DNA from: Chitinimonas prasina
Lineage (GTDB): Bacteria; Pseudomonadota; Gammaproteobacteria; Burkholderiales; Chitinimonadaceae
Direction of reading: 5' to 3'
Length of the DNA: 64,000 nt
Assembly (NCBI RefSeq): GCF_030160395.1
Contig: NZ_BSOG01000004.1
Span: 307,844-371,843, forward strand
Part shown: one piece after another, positions 47,810-57,498 of the stretch
How the letters are laid out: every line of letters starts with the position of its first letter
How positions within the stretch are numbered: position 1 is the first letter of the stretch
The notes under the pieces: generated by a model
Told to the model about the DNA's origin: nothing
What the model saw: the letters and a program-made list of their open reading frames with translations, nothing else
Databases searched by the model: none
Position numbers and translations under genes: made by a program

Positions 47810-48739
47810 GTGGACATTTTCATCCAGCAACTTATCAACGGCCTGGTAGTCGGCAGCATCTATGCGCTGATCGCTCTGGGCTACACCATGGTCTACGGCA
47901 TCCTGCAGCTCATCAACTTCGCCCATGGCGAAATCGTGATGATGGGCGCCATGATCACCATCTCGGCTGTCAGCATCCTCTCGGGTAGCGGCGTCAACCT
48001 GCCGGGGCCACTGCTGGTCGTGGCCGGCTTACTTGTCTCCATACCCATCACCATGCTGCTGGGCTTCACCATCGAGCGGGTAGCCTACCGTCCGTTGCGT
48101 AAAGCACCACGCCTGGCCCCCTTGATCACCGCCATCGGTATCTCCATCGTGCTGCAGCAGGTTGCAGTGCTGATCTGGAAGAACAATCCTCGTTCCTTCC
48201 CTGATCTGCTGCCCCATGCCTCGCACGACTTCATGGGCGCCGTGATTACCGATCTGCAGATACTCATCGTTGTACTGGCCCTGGTTGTCATGGGTGGCCT
48301 GCTCATCATGGTCGAGAAGACCAAGCTGGGTCGTGCCATGCGCGCAGTATCCATGAATCAGTCGGTCGCCAGCTTGATGGGCGTCAATATCAACTACGTT
48401 ATCTCCATGACTTTCGTCATCGGCTCGGCACTCGGTGCCGTGGCCGGCGTGATGGTTGGCGCCAACTACGGCCTGGCCTACCCCACCATGGGCTTCATGA
48501 TAGGCCTGAAGGCCTTCACCGCAGCCGTGCTGGGTGGTATCGGCAACCTGGCTGGCGCGGTCGCTGGCGGCCTCCTGCTGGGCATTATCGAGAGCGTCGG
48601 CGCCGGTTACCTGGGCCCGATTACTGGTGGTGTGCTGGGTAGCCACTATCAGGACATCTTTGCCTTCATGGTGCTGATCCTGGTGCTGGTATTCCGCCCC
48701 AGCGGCCTGCTGGGCGAACGTGTCGCCGAACGCGCCTGA
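47810..48739 (+). CDS. livH: Branched-chain amino acid ABC transporter permease LivH
   Basis: A 309-residue membrane protein with about eight helices. Family motifs are LINGLVVGSIYALIALGYTM, YGILQLINFAHGEIVMMGAM and KAFTAAVLGGIGNLAGAVAG. It forms half of the inner-membrane channel with LivM. A GAGG ribosome site lies at 47798-47801 before the start. It is spaced 17 bases from the livM start. Confidence 0.95.
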   Translation: MDIFIQQLINGLVVGSIYALIALGYTMVYGILQLINFAHGEIVMMGAMITISAVSILSGSGVNLPGPLLVVAGLLVSIPITMLLGFTIERVAYRPLRKAPRLAPLITAIGISIVLQQVAVLIWKNNPRSFPDLLPHASHDFMGAVITDLQILIVVLALVVMGGLLIMVEKTKLGRAMRAVSMNQSVASLMGVNINYVISMTFVIGSALGAVAGVMVGANYGLAYPTMGFMIGLKAFTAAVLGGIGNLAGAVAGGLLLGIIESVGAGYLGPITGGVLGSHYQDIFAFMVLILVLVFRPSGLLGERVAERA

Positions 48740-48755
48740 TCGGGAGAGAGAGAAC

Positions 48756-49901
48756 ATGCTAGCCAACATCAAACAATCCAAGCCAGCGGCCTACGCCGGC
48801 ATGGCGATATTCGCCGTGGTACTGGCGGTGCTGCCGTTTGTCATGGGCGCCACCCTGGGCAATACCTGGGTGCGTAACCTCGACCTCGCCATGCTCTACA
48901 TCATGCTGGCGCTGGGTCTTAACATCGTGGTGGGCTATGCCGGCCTGCTGGACCTGGGCTACATCGCCTTTTACGCTGTTGGGGCCTATGTCTATGCCCT
49001 GCTGAACTCGCCACACCTGGTACCCATGCTGTCAGGTACGGGCTTCGAGTGGCTGTTGCACATGCCTTTGCTGGTGGTGTTACCGCTGGCGGCGCTGTTG
49101 GCGGGCATATTCGGTGTGCTGCTGGGCTCACCCACGCTGAAGTTGCGTGGTGACTACCTGGCCATCGTGACCCTGGGTTTTGGCGAGATCGTCCGCCTGT
49201 TCATGAACAACCTGGATCGCCCCATCAACATCACCAACGGCCCGCAAGGCGTGAACCTGATCGAACCCGTGTCGCTGTTCGGCCACAAGTTCTCCCAGGC
49301 CATCACCGTGTTCGGCATCGAGTTCCGTAGCGTCCACCTCTACTACTACCTGTTCCTGGCACTGGCGCTGTTGATCATCGTGGTTTCCATCCGCCTGCAA
49401 AGCTCGCGTATCGGCCGTGCCTGGGTAGCCATACGGGAAGACGAGATTGCGGCACAGGCCATGGGTATCAACACCCGTAACGTCAAGCTGCTGGCCTTCG
49501 CCATGGGTGCCAGCTTTGGTGGTGTCTCTGGCGCCATGTTTGCCAGCTTCCAAGGTTTTGTCTCCCCCGAGAGCTTCATCCTGATGGAGTCCATCGTGGT
49601 ACTGGCCATGGTGGTGCTGGGCGGCATGGGTCACATCCCCGGCGTCATTCTGGGTGCGATACTGCTGTTCCTCACCCCCGAGGTACTGCGTGACGTAGTC
49701 AACCCCCTGCAGGACAAGCTGATAGGCGAGCGCCTGGTCAACCCCGAGAACCTACGCATGCTGCTGTTCGGCATTGCCCTGATCTTCGTCATGCTGGTAC
49801 GTCCGGAGGGTCTGTGGCCTTCCAAGCAACGCAAGGCTGAGTTCCATGAGGACGATGACCTCAAGGTCAAGGATGCAGAGAAGGAGGCCGCTCATGGCTA
49901 A
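48756..49901 (+). CDS. livM: Branched-chain amino acid ABC transporter permease LivM
   Basis: A 381-residue membrane protein. Conserved blocks are LDLAMLYIMLALGLNIVVGY, AGLLDLGYIAFYAVGAYVYA, GDYLAIVTLGFGEIVRLFMN and the ATPase-contact region VAIREDEIAAQAMGINTRNV. It partners with LivH. A ribosome site (GGGAGAGAG) precedes the ATG at 48756. The charged C-terminus (KQRKAEFHEDDDLKVKDAEK) is slightly longer than usual and overlaps the livG start by 8 bp. Confidence 0.95.
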   Translation: MLANIKQSKPAAYAGMAIFAVVLAVLPFVMGATLGNTWVRNLDLAMLYIMLALGLNIVVGYAGLLDLGYIAFYAVGAYVYALLNSPHLVPMLSGTGFEWLLHMPLLVVLPLAALLAGIFGVLLGSPTLKLRGDYLAIVTLGFGEIVRLFMNNLDRPINITNGPQGVNLIEPVSLFGHKFSQAITVFGIEFRSVHLYYYLFLALALLIIVVSIRLQSSRIGRAWVAIREDEIAAQAMGINTRNVKLLAFAMGASFGGVSGAMFASFQGFVSPESFILMESIVVLAMVVLGGMGHIPGVILGAILLFLTPEVLRDVVNPLQDKLIGERLVNPENLRMLLFGIALIFVMLVRPEGLWPSKQRKAEFHEDDDLKVKDAEKEAAHG

Positions 49902-50679
49902 TCAAGCAAATGGCGAAGTCCTGTTGGAGATTTCCGGCATACACAAGCGCTTTGGTGGCCTGCATGCCCTCAGCGATGTGGCCCTGTCCATCAACAAGGG
50001 CGAGATCTACGGCCTGATCGGCCCCAATGGCGCTGGCAAGACCACACTGTTCAACGTGTTGACCGGTCTGTACCAACCCGACGAAGGCAAGTTCACCTTC
50101 AAGGGCATAGACCTGTTCCGCAAGAAGCCCAATGTGGTGGTGGAAAGCGGTATCGCCCGGACCTTCCAGAACATCCGTCTGTTCCACAACATGACGGCTC
50201 TGGAGAACGTGATGGTTGGGCGCCATGTCCGTACCCGTGCCAACGTGCTGGGGGCGGTCTTCCGTGACCCCAAGACCCGTGCCGAAGAGGCTGGCATCCA
50301 TGAACGGGCGCAGTCGCTGCTCGACTATGTAGGGATACGCAAGCACGGCGGCGAGTTTGCCAAGAATCTGTCCTATGGTGACCAGCGCCGCCTGGAAATC
50401 GCCCGCGCACTGGCAACCGACCCGCAGTTGCTGGCGCTGGACGAGCCGGCTGCCGGCATGAACCCCAAGGAAACCGACGACCTGAAGAAGCTCATGGAGA
50501 AGATACGCAACGATGGCGTCACCATCCTGCTGATCGAACATGACGTGAAGCTGATGATGGGCTTGTGCGACCGTATTGCCGTACTGGACTACGGCAAGAA
50601 GATTGCCGAAGGCGTACCTGAAGAGGTCAAGAACAACCCGCGCGTGATCGAGGCCTACCTCGGTGCGTCGCCGGACTGA
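49894..50679 (+). CDS. livG: Branched-chain amino acid ABC transporter ATPase LivG
   Basis: A 261-residue ABC ATPase. Walker A is GPNGAGKTT, signature LSYGDQRRLEIARAL, Walker B LLALDEPAAGMNP and the switch His is in LLIEHDVKLMMGL. ARTFQNIRLFHNMTALENVM is typical of LivG. The start at 49894 has AAGGAGG seven bases upstream and overlaps the livM end. It is paired with livF. Confidence 0.96.
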   Translation: MANQANGEVLLEISGIHKRFGGLHALSDVALSINKGEIYGLIGPNGAGKTTLFNVLTGLYQPDEGKFTFKGIDLFRKKPNVVVESGIARTFQNIRLFHNMTALENVMVGRHVRTRANVLGAVFRDPKTRAEEAGIHERAQSLLDYVGIRKHGGEFAKNLSYGDQRRLEIARALATDPQLLALDEPAAGMNPKETDDLKKLMEKIRNDGVTILLIEHDVKLMMGLCDRIAVLDYGKKIAEGVPEEVKNNPRVIEAYLGASPD

Positions 50680-50696
50680 GCGGGTAAGGACATAGC

Positions 50697-51419
50697 ATGA
50701 GCGAACAGAAAACACTGCTGGAAGTAAAAGGCCTGCAGGTTGCCTATGGCGGCATCCAGGCCGTCAAAGGCATAGACCTGGAGATCAAGCAGGGCGAGCT
50801 GGTGGCCTTGATCGGCGCCAACGGCGCAGGCAAGACCACCACCCTCAAGACCCTGGTGGGCATGGTCAAGCCGGCTGCCGGCACCATCATCTACAACGGC
50901 GAGGACAGCACCCGCATTCCGGTGCATCACTATGTCTCTCGTGGCCTGGCCATGGTGCCGGAAGGCCGTGGCATCTTCCCCCGCCTGACGGTGGAGGAAA
51001 ACCTGTGGATGGGCGCCTACTACCGCAACGACAAGGCCGAGATCCTGATGGATCTGGAGCGGGTCTACGGTCTTTTTCCACGTCTGAAGGAGCGCTACAA
51101 GCAGTTGGCCGGTACGCTGTCCGGCGGTGAACAGCAAATGGTGGCCATGGGCCGCGCCATACTCAGCCGCCCCAAGCTGCTGCTGCTGGACGAGCCCTCC
51201 ATGGGTCTCGCCCCCATCATCGTGCAGAAGATCTTCGAGATCATCCGGCAGATTGCCAGCGAAGGCGTGACCATGCTGCTGGTGGAACAGAACGCCAAGC
51301 TGGCGCTCAAGACCGCCAATCGTGGCTATGTGATGGAAAGTGGCCGTATCACTTACGCCGACAGCGCCGATGCCCTGCTGGCCAATGAAAAGGTACAGCA
51401 CGCCTATCTGGGCGAATAA
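50697..51419 (+). CDS. livF: Branched-chain amino acid ABC transporter ATPase LivF
   Basis: A 240-residue ABC ATPase. Walker A is GANGAGKTT, signature LSGGEQQMVAMGRA, Walker B LLLLDEPSMGLAP, and the switch region reads MLLVEQNAKLALK. The RGIFPRLTVEENLWMGAY stretch is typical of LivF. It is the last gene of the operon and a strong terminator follows. Confidence 0.96.
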   Translation: MSEQKTLLEVKGLQVAYGGIQAVKGIDLEIKQGELVALIGANGAGKTTTLKTLVGMVKPAAGTIIYNGEDSTRIPVHHYVSRGLAMVPEGRGIFPRLTVEENLWMGAYYRNDKAEILMDLERVYGLFPRLKERYKQLAGTLSGGEQQMVAMGRAILSRPKLLLLDEPSMGLAPIIVQKIFEIIRQIASEGVTMLLVEQNAKLALKTANRGYVMESGRITYADSADALLANEKVQHAYLGE

Positions 51420-51448
51420 GCTCGTTGTACCGAGTCATGCAGCCCGCT

Positions 51449-51475
51449 CGGCCCGCCCCTAGGCGGGCCGTTTTC
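51449..51475 (+). terminator. Intrinsic terminator after livF
   Basis: A perfect 9-bp GC-rich stem (CGGCCCGCC at 51449-51457 with GGCGGGCCG at 51462-51470, loop CCTA) is followed by TTTTC. It ends the liv operon. Confidence 0.88.
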
Positions 51476-51548
51476 ATCGTGCCATGATGGAGGGACACCT
51501 TGGCCCGGTCAGGGTCGCCAGTACCTCTCGACACGGAGTATCCCAAGC

Positions 51549-52325
51549 ATGCCCCAGCAATTTGGCGTCATCATCGTCGGCGACGAGATTCTCTCCGGCC
51601 GGCGCGAAGACAAGCATTTGCGCTTTGCCGCCCAAGAACTGAACAGCCGCGGATTGCAGCTCGCCTGGGCCCGCTACATCGGCGACGATCCAGCCGCACA
51701 GACCGCCCTATATAGGGAGACGCTGGCTGGCGAATGCATCGTTTTCAGCTTTGGCGGTATCGGCGCCACGCCCGATGACCATAGCAGGCAGGCTGCCGCA
51801 GCAGCAGCGGGCTTGCCCCTGGTACAGCACCCAGAAGCAACCGCGCTGATTACCGAGCGCTTTGGCGAAGCGGCCTACCCCAACCGTATCCGCATGGCGC
51901 AGCTACCCGACGGCTGCCAGCTGATCCCCAACCCCATCAATCAGATCGCCGGTTTTAGCCTGGCACGGCACTACTTCGTACCGGGCTTTCCCGAGATGGC
52001 CCACCCCATGGTGCGCTGGGTGCTGGATCAGCACTATCGCCACCTGGGTATTGTGGAAGAGATCGCCAGCCTGATCGTGCCCGACGCCAAGGAGGGTGAC
52101 CTGATCGAACTGATGGAGAACCTGCTGGCGCGCCATCCGGATATCAAGCTTTCCTGCCTGCCCAGCTACGGCAACGCCCGCCACAGCGGCCTGCACATCG
52201 AATTCACCCTGAGCGCCCCACCAGGCCTGTCTGGCCCGGCCGCCGAGTGGCTATCACAAGCCTTGCTGACGATGGGCTACCAACCCGGCCCCGTAAGCGT
52301 GAAGCAGCCGCAAGCGACCGCCTAG
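51549..52325 (+). CDS. Molybdopterin-binding (MoCF/CinA N-terminal-like) protein
   Basis: A 258-residue protein. The MoCF_biosynth fold is clear: FGVIIVGDEILSGRREDKHL, YIGDDPAAQTALYRETLAGE, VFSFGGIGATPDDHSRQAAA and the YFVPGFPEMAHPMV block. It lacks the C-terminal amidase domain of full CinA, so it belongs to the stand-alone group often called competence/damage-inducible CinA-like. A nucleotide- or molybdopterin-linked hydrolase role is possible but not shown. It converges on the ATP-grasp gene with a 9-bp gap. Confidence 0.85.
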   Translation: MPQQFGVIIVGDEILSGRREDKHLRFAAQELNSRGLQLAWARYIGDDPAAQTALYRETLAGECIVFSFGGIGATPDDHSRQAAAAAAGLPLVQHPEATALITERFGEAAYPNRIRMAQLPDGCQLIPNPINQIAGFSLARHYFVPGFPEMAHPMVRWVLDQHYRHLGIVEEIASLIVPDAKEGDLIELMENLLARHPDIKLSCLPSYGNARHSGLHIEFTLSAPPGLSGPAAEWLSQALLTMGYQPGPVSVKQPQATA

Positions 52326-52334
52326 CAGTTACAG

Positions 52335-53225
52335 CTAAGTGTCCAAACGCCGGGCAATGGCCGCCGCCAGGGCATCGGCCGCCGGGGGATGGAAGCGCAG
52401 GAACAACTCTGGCTCTATCAGTTCCAGCTCCATCAGGCGGCACCCTTCTGGCGTCACCACAAAATCTACCCTGGCGTAGGCCGGCAGACTTGGGCAGGCG
52501 GCGACGGCGGCCTCGGCAAAGGCCACCTCGGCCCTGCTCGGCACATAAGGCTGAACCGTGCCACCATGGTCGTCCTGCACCCGAAAATCCCCTGCCTTGG
52601 GCATTTTGCGTATGGCGTGGGTGTAACGGCCATCCATCACCATCAGCGACACCTCGCCCAGGGCAAGAATCTCAGGCTGGAATGGCTGCAGCAGCATGTC
52701 CTCGCCAGCCACACAGGCCGCAAACACCGATTGCAGCGCCAGCAGTTCCGAGCCCGTGGCACGGTAGGTCAATCGGGCACTGCCAGACACGGCCGGCTTG
52801 AACACCACGGCATCCCAGCCCTGCTCTGCCGCCAGTTGCACCAAGCTGGCCGAATCTCCCCGTGCCACAAAACGGGTAGGCACTATCGCCACGCCCGCCT
52901 GCGCCAGATCAGCCAGGTAGTGCTTGTCGATATTCCAGCGCAGCAGCGGCAAAGGGTTGAGCAGCATGGTCTGGACGTCGGCGCCCGCCAGCCAGGCCGA
53001 GAAGGCATCGTAACGATGGAAATAGTCCCAGGTAGAACGCAGCACCGCACAACGTGTCTTGCGCCAGTCCACTTGGCCATCAGCCCAGTCGGCGCGCTGG
53101 CTCTGCAGGCCCAATGCAGCTAACGCCGTTGCCAGCAAGCGCTCCTCGTGGTGTATCTGGCTTACATACCAGTCATCAGGCTGTGCCGCCAGATAGGGGC
53201 CAGCCGTCACCAGCGTCACATCCAT
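52335..53225 (-). CDS. ATP-grasp domain protein (glutathione synthetase-like)
   Basis: A 296-residue protein with the ATP-grasp order: an N-terminal domain (CAVLRSTWDYFHRYDAFSAW), a central lid with VVFKPAVSGSARLTYRATGS, and a C-terminal part with PAYARVDFVVTPEGCRLMEL and ELIEPELFLRFHPPAADAL. The last includes the metal-binding Glu residues. It resembles the group of RimK/glutathione-synthetase-like ligases with unknown substrate. Its ATG overlaps the nudC stop codon, suggesting joint expression. Confidence 0.82.
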   Translation of the reverse strand: MDVTLVTAGPYLAAQPDDWYVSQIHHEERLLATALAALGLQSQRADWADGQVDWRKTRCAVLRSTWDYFHRYDAFSAWLAGADVQTMLLNPLPLLRWNIDKHYLADLAQAGVAIVPTRFVARGDSASLVQLAAEQGWDAVVFKPAVSGSARLTYRATGSELLALQSVFAACVAGEDMLLQPFQPEILALGEVSLMVMDGRYTHAIRKMPKAGDFRVQDDHGGTVQPYVPSRAEVAFAEAAVAACPSLPAYARVDFVVTPEGCRLMELELIEPELFLRFHPPAADALAAAIARRLDT

Positions 53226-54037
53226 CAGCTCGCCGCCCCTTGCATGGCAGCCACCGTATCGCGTATCAGGTGTCCCGCTATGCTGAAGCGAGGCGGTATG
53301 CCCGGTAGGCCATCCAGCGGGAACCAGGCAGCATGCTCGATCTCCCCGGCCTGCGGCACGATTTCGCCCCCTACCCAGCGTGCGGTAAAGGCCAGCATGA
53401 AACTATGCGGAAAAGGCCAGCTCTGACTGCCGTAGTAGCGTAGATCGCTGACCTGCAGCCCCACCTCCTCCTCCACCTCGCGCACCACGCACTCCTCCAG
53501 GGTTTCGCCTGGCTCCACAAAGCCCGCGAGCGCGCTGTAAATGCCCGGTGTAAATCCCGGCGAGCGCGCCAGCAGCAGCTCACCCTCCCGCCACACCAAG
53601 GCCATCATGGCTGGGCTCAGGCGGGGGTAGGCCAGTTGGCCGCAACTGGGGCAGACGCGCGCGCGCTCGCCAGGCTTGTGCTCGGTTGGCGTGGCGCAGG
53701 CGCCACAGTAGCGGTGGGTCCTATCCCATTCCACTATCTGTGCCGCCCGCACCGCCAGGTTGAGCAACGGTGCCGGCATCTGCATCATGGCGGCGCGCAA
53801 GGCCATGGGCTGCCAGCCGTCAGGCACATCCGGCAGGGTAATGGCCCAGCAATCCAGGCCATCCAGCCTGCCCAGATAGTGCCGGCTACTCGCAGTCGGT
53901 TCGAAATCCAGTACTGGCACCGGTGCCAATGCCGCCCCTTCCACTGCGGGCAGCAATAGTTTGCCCGCCACAAAGAACAGGCGCCAGGCCAGCGGGCTTG
54001 GGGTATCCAGCAGTTGCACAGCAGGAGAAAACATCAT
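53225..54037 (-). CDS. nudC: NAD(H) diphosphatase NudC
   Basis: A 270-residue NudC. The zinc ribbon has YCGACATPTEHKPG and VCPSCGQLAYPR (four Cys). The Nudix box is GFVEPGETLEECVVREVEEE, and the NADH-specific motif YYGSQSWPFPHSF follows. It hydrolyses NADH and removes NAD caps from RNA. Starts at 54037 and 54034 are adjacent ATGs; earlier in-frame starts lack a domain counterpart. It is oriented away from the chemoreceptor gene. Confidence 0.95.
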   Translation of the reverse strand: MMFSPAVQLLDTPSPLAWRLFFVAGKLLLPAVEGAALAPVPVLDFEPTASSRHYLGRLDGLDCWAITLPDVPDGWQPMALRAAMMQMPAPLLNLAVRAAQIVEWDRTHRYCGACATPTEHKPGERARVCPSCGQLAYPRLSPAMMALVWREGELLLARSPGFTPGIYSALAGFVEPGETLEECVVREVEEEVGLQVSDLRYYGSQSWPFPHSFMLAFTARWVGGEIVPQAGEIEHAAWFPLDGLPGIPPRFSIAGHLIRDTVAAMQGAAS

Positions 54038-54143
54038 AACTAGAGTCAGGAAGCGGGGAAGTGACGCAGTATAGCTGCCAGGATATCGGCTATCGCTTAT
54101 AGTTTCCTCATAAAAAAGCCAAGTCAACGCGGAGAACAAAGCG

Positions 54144-55844
54144 ATGCGCAAGCCACTGAACTGGACCTTCAAGCTCCCCCACCTACCTGCTGCCAAGTCT
54201 GGGGGCTGGTCGCTGCGCAACCACTCTCTCAAGGTCAAGCTGCTGGCCATTTTCTTTGTCGCCAACTTCATCACAGGTGTGCTCTATACCAGCTACGCCT
54301 ACTACCTCAAATCGCAGACCGTACTGGCCGGCATCGATGGCAAGCTGGTCGCCGCAGCCAACGCAGCGCCTGATCTGGTGGGTGACAGCTATATCTCACG
54401 CGGTAGCTCTGCAGGCGGGATATCCGATACCGAATACACCCGTGTAGGCGAGAAGCTGCGACAACTGGCCGACAAGGTAGGCCTGAGCTACCTGTATTTT
54501 GTTGGCAGCAGCGACGGCAAGCTGGTTTACCTGGCTGACGGCTTCAGCGCCGAGGACAAGAAGAAGGACACCTACCACAAGCACTTTGCCAACTTCACCA
54601 GCGCCCCGCAGGCTGCCAAGGCCGCCTTAAGCCAGGGCAAGGAAAGCTATGCCGACTACGACGCCAACGGCCCCCTGCGCGCCGTTCTGGTGCCCTTCAA
54701 GACAGAGAACGGCAAGGTCTACCTGATTGGCGCCGATGTCAGGGTTGACCATATCAGCAAGGAACTGGCAACCACCTTCTTCTACTCGATCGGCATTGGC
54801 GCAGTGGGCTTCATCCTGGGCATGTTGGTTTCTTACCTGCTGGTGGGCATTATCGTCCGGCGGGTGCAGGCCATCAGCCAGACCATCGATACCATCGCCC
54901 GCGACAAGAACCTCACCCTGCAAGTCGATGCCAGCCATGGCGATGAGCTGGGCCATATCGCCCGCAATCTCAACGAACTGATGGCCAGCTTCCGGCAGGC
55001 ACTGGGCGAAGCCAAGTCAGCCTCAGGCGGCAATGCGCGCATTTCCACCGAGTTTGTCGAACAGACTGCGGCCATCTCCAGCGACACCATACAAGCCGCC
55101 GAGGGCCTGGACGTGGTCACCCACCGCGCCGACGAGATCGCCAGCGTCACCGCCCAGTCGGCCGAGCGTGCCAATAGCCTGCGGGCCGAGATAGGCAAGG
55201 TGGAAGCCATGCTGGGCAATGCCCGCCAGCAAATCGATACCATGACTGGCCAGATCGAAGCCGGCGCCCAGGCCAATCGCGAGTTCACCGGTGCCTTCAA
55301 GACACTGTCGGGCAATGTCCGCGAGATCACCGGCATACTTCGCACCATTGCCGATATCTCAGAACAGACCAATCTGCTGGCGCTGAACGCAGCCATCGAA
55401 GCCGCCCGTGCTGGTGAAATGGGCCGTGGCTTTGCCGTTGTGGCGGATGAGGTACGCAAACTCGCAGGGCAAACCAAGGAGACCCTGGGCAAGACCAACG
55501 AGATGGTCAGCCGCATCCTGTCCACCATCGAAGCCACCAGCAAGCAGGTTGACGATCAGGCACGCCAGATTGATGGCCTGGTGGCCGCCTCCGGCACGGT
55601 AGATGCCGCTATCGCCAGCACCGCCGAGCTGATGTCCCAGACCAGCGGCGTGGTGGGTGAAAGCGCCCAGGACGCCGATGCCGCCCGGCAATCGGTCGAT
55701 GCCATACGGGAGGCATTGCTGGCGCTGAACGCCACCATGCAGGCCAATCGCGACAAGGCAGAGGGCATGGGCGAGGCTGCGCGGCAGTTGGGTGAGACCT
55801 CACAGCAGCTCGATGGCACGTTGGCGGTGTTCCGTACCGAGTAA
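54144..55844 (+). CDS. Methyl-accepting chemotaxis protein
   Basis: A 566-residue receptor. TM1 lies near residues 33-53 ([20 protein letters not shown]) and TM2 near 207-232 ([20 protein letters not shown]). Between them is a periplasmic sensor of about 155 residues of the single-CACHE-like size. A HAMP domain and a cytoplasmic signalling hairpin follow. The hairpin tip has [20 protein letters not shown] and [20 protein letters not shown]. There is no C-terminal CheR-binding pentapeptide. It should feed the CheV/CheA system; the ligand is unknown. Confidence 0.93.
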   Translation: MRKPLNWTFKLPHLPAAKSGGWSLRNHSLKVKLLAIFFVANFITGVLYTSYAYYLKSQTVLAGIDGKLVAAANAAPDLVGDSYISRGSSAGGISDTEYTRVGEKLRQLADKVGLSYLYFVGSSDGKLVYLADGFSAEDKKKDTYHKHFANFTSAPQAAKAALSQGKESYADYDANGPLRAVLVPFKTENGKVYLIGADVRVDHISKELATTFFYSIGIGAVGFILGMLVSYLLVGIIVRRVQAISQTIDTIARDKNLTLQVDASHGDELGHIARNLNELMASFRQALGEAKSASGGNARISTEFVEQTAAISSDTIQAAEGLDVVTHRADEIASVTAQSAERANSLRAEIGKVEAMLGNARQQIDTMTGQIEAGAQANREFTGAFKTLSGNVREITGILRTIADISEQTNLLALNAAIEAARAGEMGRGFAVVADEVRKLAGQTKETLGKTNEMVSRILSTIEATSKQVDDQARQIDGLVAASGTVDAAIASTAELMSQTSGVVGESAQDADAARQSVDAIREALLALNATMQANRDKAEGMGEAARQLGETSQQLDGTLAVFRTE

Positions 55845-55886
55845 GCCTCGCCGCCCCCTCGCCTGGCAGCGCTTCTTGCCAGACAA

Positions 55887-55920
55887 CAAAACGGCGACTT
55901 GGTGTCGCCGTTTTGTTTTC
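55887..55920. terminator. Terminator after the chemoreceptor gene
   Basis: A perfect 12-bp stem (CAAAACGGCGAC at 55887-55898 with GTCGCCGTTTTG at 55904-55915, loop TTGGT) is followed by TTTTC. The A-run on the other side lets it also serve the convergent PilZ gene. Confidence 0.9.
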
Positions 55921-55940
55921 GGTGAACTCAGCCCAAAGCT

Positions 55941-56243
55941 TCAGGTCAGTATCTGGACGATCTCAAGGCCAATTTCATAGGTCAACCCAGCTTCGATCTC
56001 ATGGCAGCGACGTACCTTCACCCTGGCTGTCATTGGCGGTACCGGCTTGCCACCGCTGCGCGGCGGCATCACCGTCACCTCAAGCTCCTCGTCGTGGCGG
56101 GGCACGAAGTTGCTATGTATCGTGAGGCCGCCAACAGAAAGGTCGGTACAGGTGCCGTAATAGCTCGGCCCGATATCCAGAGTGCGGATACGCGCGGGAC
56201 AGGCTACCGGAACGCGGCGGGCTGTACGTTTATCGCGGCTCAT
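55941..56243 (-). CDS. PilZ domain protein
   Basis: A 100-residue single PilZ domain. The N-terminal RxxxR-like stretch is KRTARRVPVACPARIRTL and the second motif is CTDLSVGGLTIHSNFV (DxSxxG). PilZ domains bind cyclic di-GMP and control motility, secretion or surface behaviour. Its position next to a chemoreceptor agrees with that. It converges with the MCP gene. It is read as a complete small protein. Confidence 0.88.
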   Translation of the reverse strand: MSRDKRTARRVPVACPARIRTLDIGPSYYGTCTDLSVGGLTIHSNFVPRHDEELEVTVMPPRSGGKPVPPMTARVKVRRCHEIEAGLTYEIGLEIVQILT

Positions 56244-56520
56244 GGCCGGCCTTTGAGTTGAATTCGCATGCTTTGCAGGGATGAATGGCTCTCTCCATAA
56301 GCATAATCTGAAAAAGTCGCATCCAGAAACATTACGATGCAGAGAATCGCCTGAGAGGTGCTTGTATCGCCGAACAACTCGCGTTCAAAGCGCGATCCAA
56401 GTGCCTTTTCAAAGAACAGCCATGCCTTCGCCCAGGACGTTACAGCGGTTGCAGTCGTGACGGTGGCACTGGGCGTACCAGTAGCCGAGACTCCGCACCA
56501 CCTCTCCACCGGCCCCCACC

Positions 56521-57498
56521 ATGCTACTTGCACTGATCAGCCCTCTGGCGCTGGCTACCCACCCGCTACCATCCTATACCGCCGCCCTGGCCCAGTTGCC
56601 AGACCGGCCATTCCGGGGGGTGGCCCTGATCAGCCGTGCGGGTGCCACCCTATGGCAATACCAGCAACTCGCCGCTACCGATCTGCCGCCGCGCTTTGTC
56701 ATCGGCTCGCTGACCAAGCAGATCACCGCAGCCATCGTCCTGCGCGAGGTGGATGCCGGCCGCGCCCAGCTGGATGCACCGGTAGGCAAGTATCTTCCAC
56801 AGCTCGACCCTGCCTGGCGTAGCCAAGTCACCTTGCGCCAGCTGCTTGACCACACAGCGGGCCTGACGGGTGACGCTGGCCCGCCCAGCACCCCGCCCGG
56901 CAGCCAGTTTGCCTATTCCAATCGAGGTTACGATCTGCTGGGCCAGGTAGCGGCCAGCAGCAGCGGGCAAAGCTATGCACAACTGGCCAAGGAAGTATTC
57001 CAGCTGTGCGGCATGCACAGCGCCGCCGTGCAGGACCAGCAGCCCAGGCAGCCAGGCCTGCATGAACAAGAGGATGGTGCGCTACTGCCAGGCAAGGGCG
57101 CGGCCGCCATCGCCTCCGGCGGCATCGTTGCCAGTGCCGATGACCTGGTACGGTGGCAAGCCTGCCTGCACGGGGGCAAGCTACTGTCGTCGGCCAGCTA
57201 TCGCGCCATGGTCAGCCCCAGTAGCGAGCGGCCACATCGCTGGGGCACGCTGGCTTATGGACTGGGTTTGCAGATCAGCCAGGCCGATGGCTTGCTCGAA
57301 TACAGCCATAGCGGCTATACCGCAGGCTACATCGCTACCCTCACCTACTATCCGGCCAGCCAGACCAGCATGGTGGTATTGGAAAGCACCAGCTGGCGCA
57401 GCAGCGATATCGTCAGGGCCTTCGCCCCCCACGATAGCTTGAGGGCACTGTTAAGACAGCACCTTCAGGCCCCATCGGCAATCAGCCAGCCTGGCTAA
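56521..57498 (+). CDS. Serine beta-lactamase-like hydrolase (class C fold)
   Basis: A 325-residue protein with a short, Ala/Leu-rich N-terminus (MLLALISPLALATHPLP) that acts as a signal or is a trimmed one. The class C beta-lactamase/DD-peptidase motifs are clear: SxxK in VIGSLTKQITAAIVL, YxN in FAYSNRGYDLLGQV, and an HSG motif near YSHSGYTAGYIATL. Such proteins include esterases, D-aminopeptidases and beta-lactamase-like proteins; a true resistance role is not implied. There is no ribosome site directly before the ATG, and the start is uncertain. Confidence 0.82.
   Translation: MLLALISPLALATHPLPSYTAALAQLPDRPFRGVALISRAGATLWQYQQLAATDLPPRFVIGSLTKQITAAIVLREVDAGRAQLDAPVGKYLPQLDPAWRSQVTLRQLLDHTAGLTGDAGPPSTPPGSQFAYSNRGYDLLGQVAASSSGQSYAQLAKEVFQLCGMHSAAVQDQQPRQPGLHEQEDGALLPGKGAAAIASGGIVASADDLVRWQACLHGGKLLSSASYRAMVSPSSERPHRWGTLAYGLGLQISQADGLLEYSHSGYTAGYIATLTYYPASQTSMVVLESTSWRSSDIVRAFAPHDSLRALLRQHLQAPSAISQPG

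Noticed and set aside
54098..54127. A possible sigma-28 promoter before the chemoreceptor gene (TATAGTTT and GCCAAGTC)
   Set aside because: The spacing is one base off and the -10 half matches the consensus poorly.
56240..56533. A 97-codon minus-strand frame between the PilZ gene and the beta-lactamase-fold gene
   Set aside because: It starts inside the neighbouring gene, has no clear ribosome site and no recognisable domain; the 277-bp gap shows nothing else that I can support.
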